64,000 nt of DNA from an uncultured Eubacteriales bacterium (GTDB taxonomy: Bacteria > Bacillota > Clostridia > Oscillospirales > CAG-272), in the NCBI GenBank assembly GCA_934432675.1, contig CAKRYT010000002.1, positions 173,599-237,598 of the forward strand, in the 5' to 3' direction. This document shows positions 59,546-64,000 of the stretch, in pieces. The position numbers were made by a program, and so were the translations under genes. Positions within the stretch are counted from its first letter, which is position 1. The number at the start of each line of letters is the position of its first letter. The notes under the pieces were generated by a model. It saw only the letters and a list, made by a program, of their open reading frames with translations. It searched no databases and was not told the DNA's origin.

Positions 59546-60286
59546 TCACTTCTTTTTCAGTACCCAAAGGATTGAATAGCCGTCGCGGGTGCGCACCGTG
59601 TCGGGGTAACCGATGAGGCGGGACATGGCGATGATCGACGCCCGGTCGTAGTCGAACAGGCCGTCCGCCTCCTCCTGGGTCATGCTCCCGCTCTTGACCG
59701 CCGCCCGCTCTTTGGCATAGAAGTCGTTGCAGGCGCACTGCCCGTACTCGCCCTCGAACGCAAACCCTGCCCGCGTGACGATCGCGGACATTTCCTCCGG
59801 GGTATAGATGCGCTTGTGGTACGGGTCGTAGTTCACACCGTTTTCGTCCACCTTTTCAAAGGCGGCGTTGGGGAACGAGAGCAACAGCCAGCCGCCCGCG
59901 ACCAGCGCGTCGTGCAGATTGCCGAGCAGGTTTCCGGCATCGTCGAGGTGCTCGACCGTCTCGAAACAGGTGGCACCGTCCGCACCGCCGAACGCCGCAG
60001 GAAAGGGCTCCTTTTCGAGGTCGCACCGTGCGAAGACGCCGTTGCACCGCTTTTCGGCGTGGCGGAGATAGGTCTCGTTGATGTCCGTGCCGTAAACGGA
60101 GAAACCGCCCTCGGCGAGCAGTGCCGACCCGAATCCCTCCGCGCACGCGGCATCGATGATCTTCCGTGCCCCTGCGGCACGGAAGAAGTCGACGGCGAAG
60201 AGGTATCTGCCGACGTGCTCCGCCTTCATCCAGATGTTTTCTTTTTTGCCGTCAAACGGCTCGCAGTGGTCAATTGCGTAATTCAT
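59546..60286 (-). CDS. Class I SAM-dependent methyltransferase
   Basis: A 246-residue methyltransferase of the UbiE/Methyltransf_11 type. Motif I is IIDAACAEGFGSALLA (here DAACAEG replaces the common DxGCGxG), motif II has a Y-G-T-D-I-N acidic end, and CFETVEHLDDAGNLLGNL plus GWLLLSFPN complete the fold. Target unknown; family members act on small molecules, lipids or peptides. It starts 42 bases after the TIR-STAND gene stop on the same strand, so the two may be co-transcribed. GGGAGACG precedes the ATG. Confidence 0.8.
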   Translation of the reverse strand: MNYAIDHCEPFDGKKENIWMKAEHVGRYLFAVDFFRAAGARKIIDAACAEGFGSALLAEGGFSVYGTDINETYLRHAEKRCNGVFARCDLEKEPFPAAFGGADGATCFETVEHLDDAGNLLGNLHDALVAGGWLLLSFPNAAFEKVDENGVNYDPYHKRIYTPEEMSAIVTRAGFAFEGEYGQCACNDFYAKERAAVKSGSMTQEEADGLFDYDRASIIAMSRLIGYPDTVRTRDGYSILWVLKKK

Positions 60287-60328
60287 TATTTCTCGTCTCC
60301 CAACTGTTTCCGGGCTCGGAGGTATGTC

Positions 60329-63289
60329 TTATGCGCCCGTTTTCTTGCGTACCAACGCCCGTATGGTGGCGTCGCTGACGCTCGGCAGGGCAGGGATGGT
60401 ATCGTACTCCCCGCGGCGTCGGATGGCCTCCTCCCGCGGCAGGGACAGGAACTTCACCACATCTGCCTTGTAGCGGAGATGGGGGAGTGCCGTCGCGTCC
60501 GCGAGGGCGAAGAGGGCATCTCTATATTTGCCGTCGGGGTCGGTGTCCAGGTCGGCGAGATACCCCGTCGAAATGATGTCAAAGCACGCATCGCCGCGTA
60601 CCCAGGCGTCGCCGCTTTCCTCCGAGAGCGCGGCGACCTCCCGGTAGAGGTCGATGCTTTTCTGCGTTTCTCCGTCGCGACGGTAATACTTCGCCCGGAT
60701 GCTTTTGAGGTGCGTTTTCAGCCACAGGGAGTCACCGCAGGAGGTTTCGTAGGTACGTTCCGCGAGGCACAGTAATTCGTCGGCTTTGTGCGGGTCGCCC
60801 GACTTGTTGTAGGCGAGGGACGTCCAGGAAAGGCAGTAGCACTCGGGGATGCCGCCGACGCCGCGGAGTTTTTCGTGAATCGTCTCACCGTAGCGGATTG
60901 CGCGGGCATAGTCGCCGCCGTCATAGGCCGCGACGATGGATTCGATGGCGAGCATCTGGTTTTTCCGCGCCACGACGTCGAATTTCCACAGGTCCTCCGC
61001 GTCGTGATCCAGCACATCGCCGTATGTTTCGAGTGCCTCCGTGACTCTCCCGGCCGAGAGCAGCATTCTCGCCGACACCAGTTTTGCCTGCACGGCGATG
61101 TCCGCATCACATTCGTCGGTGCGGATGAGGGAGAGGTTTTTGAGCCCGTTCGCAAGGTCGTTGAAGTGGTCGTTCCATATGAGCCCCGCGAGAGCCTTGA
61201 CGTAGTAATCGGGGTGCTTACCCTCCGATATTTCCGAAAGGCGGCGGAACGCCGCGAGCGACTCGTCCCGTTTGCCTGCGTAGTCTGCCACCGTACCCGA
61301 CATATACAGGTAGTCGAGCAGGGTCCGTTCGTCGGCAGAGCCCTCGACGGTCGCTTTGTTTTCGGCAAGAATCCTGCCGCAACCCACCAGATTCCCGCAC
61401 ACGAACTCCCCGCGCGCACGACAGCAGACGACGCGGGCAAGCTGCCCCCCGGCGTCCTCACGCAGGTCGGAGAGATAGAGGAGCCCGTCGAGTATTTCGT
61501 TCCACTCTCCGTAGAAATCGGGGTTGCCTTGCAGTCGGCGCGCCAGCCGCAGAGAGCCGTCCCAGAAACCGTCGCTCGCGGCGAAGGCGGCGAGCCGCCT
61601 CTTTTTCCCCACGCCGCGCAAAACGGTGACGGCTTTGACGTAATCGTAGTCGGTCATCTCCCCGTCCTCCTCGGCATCCGCGAGGTAGTCGGCGACGGAG
61701 GCAAAACCGTCCTCTGCAAAGACGGCGTACGACCCGGCGGCGTTTTCGTCGCTGATCCACTCGGCGAACGAGTCGCAGTAGAAACTGACACACGGGTTAC
61801 CGAATTTGTCGGTGTTTTTGACGAGCAGCACGGACAGCGTCCGCAACACGTCGTAAAGTTCGGCGCGCCGCATCCCGAGCGTGTTCTTGATGAGTTCAAT
61901 GGGCGGGTTTTCCAGTGCGACGAGGATGGACAGCACGTCGGCGTACCTGCCGCCGTACTCCTGCGGCGACACCAGTTGTTTCATCCATGTGAAGTATACG
62001 TCCGCGACCTTGCAGGGGAGTGCCTGTGCGTCGTCGACGGACATGCTCCCGTTTCTGATACCGTCACGCACCGCCGAGGCGTAGAGGAACGACCCCTGCG
62101 CGCGTTTTGCAACCGCGGTGCTGATGGTATCCGCCTCCCGCTCGGTCGTGACCACCTCCTCGAACGTGTCGCGGAGGTAGCCCCGGATGTCCTCGAAAAC
62201 CGCGGCATCCTCGGGCGCGGCGGTGATTTTATACACCTGCGAGTCGCCGCCGACGCGCAGGGCGGTCTGTCGTGCCGTCAGCAGGAATTTGGCGAAGCGC
62301 GGCAACTGCCGCGCCCCCTCGCAAAAGACGTCGAGAACGACGTTTTCGCCGTTCTTATAGAAGAAGTCCACGCCGTCGATGACCACCAGCGCGTCTTCCA
62401 TGTTGCCGTCGATGACGTTGAGCGGCTCGGCGATGAAGAAACGGAACGCCTCCGCCGGGGAGGTGAATTCGCCCGAAGCGTCGGGGTCGTTCAGGAGTGC
62501 GTCGAGCCGTGCGGCGAAGGAGGGGATCCGCACCGCAAAGGCAAAACTGACCTCGCGTATGAGTTTGTAGACGCCGTCGGCCCTGCCCCGGTATTTGTCG
62601 CAATAAACGAGGCCGCAGGTCCGCGGGTCGTAGTGAAAGTAACTCGAACAGTAGCAGGATTTCCCGAAACCGGGGAAACCTTCCAAAAGACAGATGTTGC
62701 GCGCGTGGTCATCCAGCCATGCATTGATTTTCGCATCCAGCCAGGCGCGTTTGCGGAATTCTTTGCCGATGTCGAACTTTTCCCGCGAAAACGCCTCGGG
62801 AAAGCGCAGGCGCGACTTGATGGAGTTCAGTCTTTTTTCATACTGCGCGGGGCGGAGCAGACAGTCGTCGAGGAAGGCGCGCGTCTTTTCTGCATACCAG
62901 TCGTCGAAACGGTCCCGGGCGACCTCGCGCCACTCGGACATATCGAAAAACTGGATGGCTGCCACCGAGGGGGGCACGAGACTTTCGACACCCCGCTCGA
63001 CGGCAATCGGGCGGATGTTGGTCCTGTTGCGGCTGACGGCGATCGCCAGTTCATCCAGGCACACGCCTCCTTCCCGCAGACCGTACTTCGAGAGGAGCAC
63101 GACGAAATAGTCGCAGGAAATGATCGCCTCGGTGATCCTCTCGCGCCAGTCGGCACCGGGGGTGATCCCCTCGTAATCGATCCAGACGTCATAGCCCGCC
63201 TCGGTGAGCGTTGCCGCAAACTTCACGGCTTCCGCGGTGAAGTCGTGCCCGTAACTGATAAAGATCCTGCTCCTTTTCTCCGCTTCCAT
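60329..63289 (-). CDS. TIR-STAND ATPase with helical repeats (probable antiphage immune receptor)
   Basis: A 986-residue protein. Residues 8-118 are a TIR domain: RIFISYGHDF, DVWIDYEGITPGADWRERI, and the segment SKYGLREGGVCLDELAIA, whose Glu80 is in the place of the catalytic Glu of NAD-cleaving TIRs. Residues 190-600 form a STAND-type NTPase: Walker A GFPGFGKS (204-211), Walker B ALVVIDGVD (300-308) and LLTAR (336-340, sensor Arg). From about 600 to 960 it is helical with TPR-like pairs (LDYLYMSGTVADYAGKRDESLAAFRRL; EALETYGDVLDH). TIR-STAND-repeat proteins are known in bacteria as sensors that kill infected cells by NAD depletion. Start ATG 63289 (GAGGT upstream); the ATG at 63322 overlaps the -10. 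Confidence 0.88.
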   Translation of the reverse strand: MEAEKRSRIFISYGHDFTAEAVKFAATLTEAGYDVWIDYEGITPGADWRERITEAIISCDYFVVLLSKYGLREGGVCLDELAIAVSRNRTNIRPIAVERGVESLVPPSVAAIQFFDMSEWREVARDRFDDWYAEKTRAFLDDCLLRPAQYEKRLNSIKSRLRFPEAFSREKFDIGKEFRKRAWLDAKINAWLDDHARNICLLEGFPGFGKSCYCSSYFHYDPRTCGLVYCDKYRGRADGVYKLIREVSFAFAVRIPSFAARLDALLNDPDASGEFTSPAEAFRFFIAEPLNVIDGNMEDALVVIDGVDFFYKNGENVVLDVFCEGARQLPRFAKFLLTARQTALRVGGDSQVYKITAAPEDAAVFEDIRGYLRDTFEEVVTTEREADTISTAVAKRAQGSFLYASAVRDGIRNGSMSVDDAQALPCKVADVYFTWMKQLVSPQEYGGRYADVLSILVALENPPIELIKNTLGMRRAELYDVLRTLSVLLVKNTDKFGNPCVSFYCDSFAEWISDENAAGSYAVFAEDGFASVADYLADAEEDGEMTDYDYVKAVTVLRGVGKKRRLAAFAASDGFWDGSLRLARRLQGNPDFYGEWNEILDGLLYLSDLREDAGGQLARVVCCRARGEFVCGNLVGCGRILAENKATVEGSADERTLLDYLYMSGTVADYAGKRDESLAAFRRLSEISEGKHPDYYVKALAGLIWNDHFNDLANGLKNLSLIRTDECDADIAVQAKLVSARMLLSAGRVTEALETYGDVLDHDAEDLWKFDVVARKNQMLAIESIVAAYDGGDYARAIRYGETIHEKLRGVGGIPECYCLSWTSLAYNKSGDPHKADELLCLAERTYETSCGDSLWLKTHLKSIRAKYYRRDGETQKSIDLYREVAALSEESGDAWVRGDACFDIISTGYLADLDTDPDGKYRDALFALADATALPHLRYKADVVKFLSLPREEAIRRRGEYDTIPALPSVSDATIRALVRKKTGA

Positions 63290-63320
63290 CCTGCACCTCG
63301 CACTGTCGTTTTTCGCTTTC

Positions 63321-63349
63321 ATTATAACATTCGTTGCGCCGGAACACAA
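63321..63349 (-). promoter_or_regulatory. Promoter of the TIR-STAND gene
   Basis: TTGTGT (63344-63349), a 17-base spacer and TATAAT (63321-63326) on the minus strand. Predicted start near 63314, 25 bases before the chosen ATG. Confidence 0.68.
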
Positions 63350-63512
63350 GACAAACCCGCGAAACCGCCGCGGTCGCAAAGAGGGAGGGCTGCACCGTGC
63401 CTCCATCGCTCGGGCCCAAATCCCCCAAGACACAAAAAGGCACCCCCAAAAGCGCGGTTTCCATAGGGAATTATTAAAATTAAATTTTAGAATTGCGCTT
63501 TCAAACGATGAC
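63350..63512. other. Gene-free junction between GC-rich and AT-rich sequence
   Basis: No gene is seen. Base composition changes near 63460. A nested inverted repeat lies here: arms AAAGCGC (63449-63455) and GCGCTTT (63495-63501) around AAAATT-A-AATTTT (63476-63488). It could be a hairpin, a protein site or an insertion scar. Confidence 0.4.
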
Positions 63513-63545
63513 AAAAGGCTCACGGAAAAATCCGTGAGCCTTTTT
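63513..63545 (-). terminator. Terminator of the HxlR gene
   Basis: A perfect 14-bp stem (63513-63526 with 63531-63544), with T-rich flanks on both strands; it lies 16 bases after the HxlR stop. Confidence 0.85.
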
Positions 63546-63560
63546 CAACGTGTTAAATTA

Positions 63561-63887
63561 CTATAAGTTTGTTTTATAATCCGTTCCCCAGTCAAACATT
63601 GCGTCAAGAATAGGTTTTAACGTTTTCCCGAGTTCGGACAAGGAATATTCCACTCTCGGCGGAACTTCGGCAAACACTTCGCGTTCGACAAGTCCGTCGT
63701 CTTCAAGCGCGCGCAAATTATCTGTCAAAACTTTTTTGCTGATTCCGGGTACGGTTTTAATAAAGTCCGAAAACCGCTGTGTACCATTATAAATTAAGTT
63801 TCGTAATATAAGTAATTTCCATTTGTTTCCTATAAGTTGAACGGTGGTTGCAACGGGACATTCGGGCAATTCTTCTTTTGTCAGCAT
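63561..63887 (-). CDS. HxlR-family transcriptional regulator
   Basis: A 108-residue winged-helix dimer, the usual HxlR size. Marks are ECPVATTVQLIGNKWKLLILRNL at the N-terminus (CPV... W-L-I), LRALEDDGLVERE (wing) and YSLSELGKTLKPIL. The single Cys at residue 10 is where YodB-type members sense oxidants or electrophiles, a possible function here. The coding sequence and flanks are AT-richer than the rest of the window, a sign of recent acquisition. AAGGAG precedes the ATG at 63887. The regulated target is probably itself and a divergent gene beyond 64000. Confidence 0.92.
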   Translation of the reverse strand: MLTKEELPECPVATTVQLIGNKWKLLILRNLIYNGTQRFSDFIKTVPGISKKVLTDNLRALEDDGLVEREVFAEVPPRVEYSLSELGKTLKPILDAMFDWGTDYKTNL

Positions 63888-63909
63888 AAAAACTCCTTAT
63901 CTTTTTTGC

Positions 63910-63938
63910 ATTATATCAAAACACCATTAAAAAGTCAA
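63910..63938 (-). promoter_or_regulatory. Promoter of the HxlR gene
   Basis: TTGACT (63933-63938), 17 bases, TATAAT (63910-63915) on the minus strand; a near-consensus sigma-A promoter. Confidence 0.85.
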
Positions 63939-63940
63939 TA

Positions 63941-63993
63941 GTTTCAAAAAGAAACCAAGTAACAAATCTATTATCGGGTAATAGAAAAGTAAC
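63941..63993. promoter_or_regulatory. Probable HxlR operator region
   Basis: An inverted repeat GTTTC-AAAAA-GAAAC (63941-63955) abuts the -35, and two AAGTAAC copies (63957-63963 and 63987-63993) are 30 bases apart, three helical turns. HxlR-family sites I know contain GTAAC/GTTAC or similar half-sites. Confidence 0.45.
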
Positions 63994-64000
63994 GTTTGTG

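Overview
The window is a GC-rich bacterial chromosome segment with no complete rRNA or tRNA gene, insertion sequence, prophage or CRISPR array. Several features point to a member of the Clostridia (Bacillota): near-consensus sigma-A promoters, strong AGGAGG ribosome sites, a tryptophan T-box, a tetrahydrofolate riboswitch before an ECF FolT, the rimP-nusA-ylxR-ylxQ-infB order, type III glutamine synthetase, a lone MsmK-type sugar ATPase, and one sigma-F/G-like (forespore) promoter. I would guess a gut-associated lineage, but cannot place it further.

Layout. 1-2.2 kb: end of aconitase plus isocitrate dehydrogenase (2-oxoglutarate supply). 2.4-3.0 kb: shikimate kinase. 3.2-7.7 kb: a complete agmatine deiminase operon (carbamoyltransferase, antiporter, deiminase, carbamate kinase) that makes ATP from agmatine. 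8-11.5 kb: a cyclic-di-GMP response regulator (REC, HD-GYP, PAS-like, GGDEF) and a leucine-rich-repeat protein. 11.6-13.3 kb: T-box controlled orphan TrpB2. 13.3-16.8 kb: a ferritin-like protein and the TrkA/TrkH potassium system. 17-19 kb: cysK-mnmA. 19.1-24.4 kb: MsmK ATPase, Tex, SerC and a 77-residue protein. 24.6-31.6 kb: polysaccharide deacetylase, a PTS IIC permease, an ABC exporter with an anchored partner, and a polytopic membrane protein. 31.8-39 kb: GlnN, recX, recA, galK, miaA and a degenerate PfkB protein.

39.1-42.4 kb: a YhaN-like AAA ATPase with a DUF6062 protein, preceded by a structured leader that ends like a tRNA 3' half. 42.8-48 kb: the infB operon behind a leader with an attenuator-like UUCG hairpin. 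48-50.5 kb: an oxidoreductase, a CBS protein and a type II pantothenate kinase. 50.6-53.6 kb: a 57-residue Gln/Asn-rich protein, then riboswitch-folT-folC and a TRIC-family channel. 53.8-58 kb: PcrA helicase and a short MutS-family ATPase. 58.2-63.3 kb: three accessory proteins and a large TIR-STAND-repeat protein that looks like an antiphage immune receptor. The last 500 bases are visibly AT-richer and hold an HxlR regulator, probably acquired.

Most of the window is housekeeping. The parts most worth following are the TIR-STAND gene, the tRNA-like leader at 42.3 kb, the Gln/Asn-rich gene with its forespore-like promoter, the leader hairpin of the nusA operon, the hairpin between Shine-Dalgarno and start of aroK, and galK-recA-recX without a visible SOS box.
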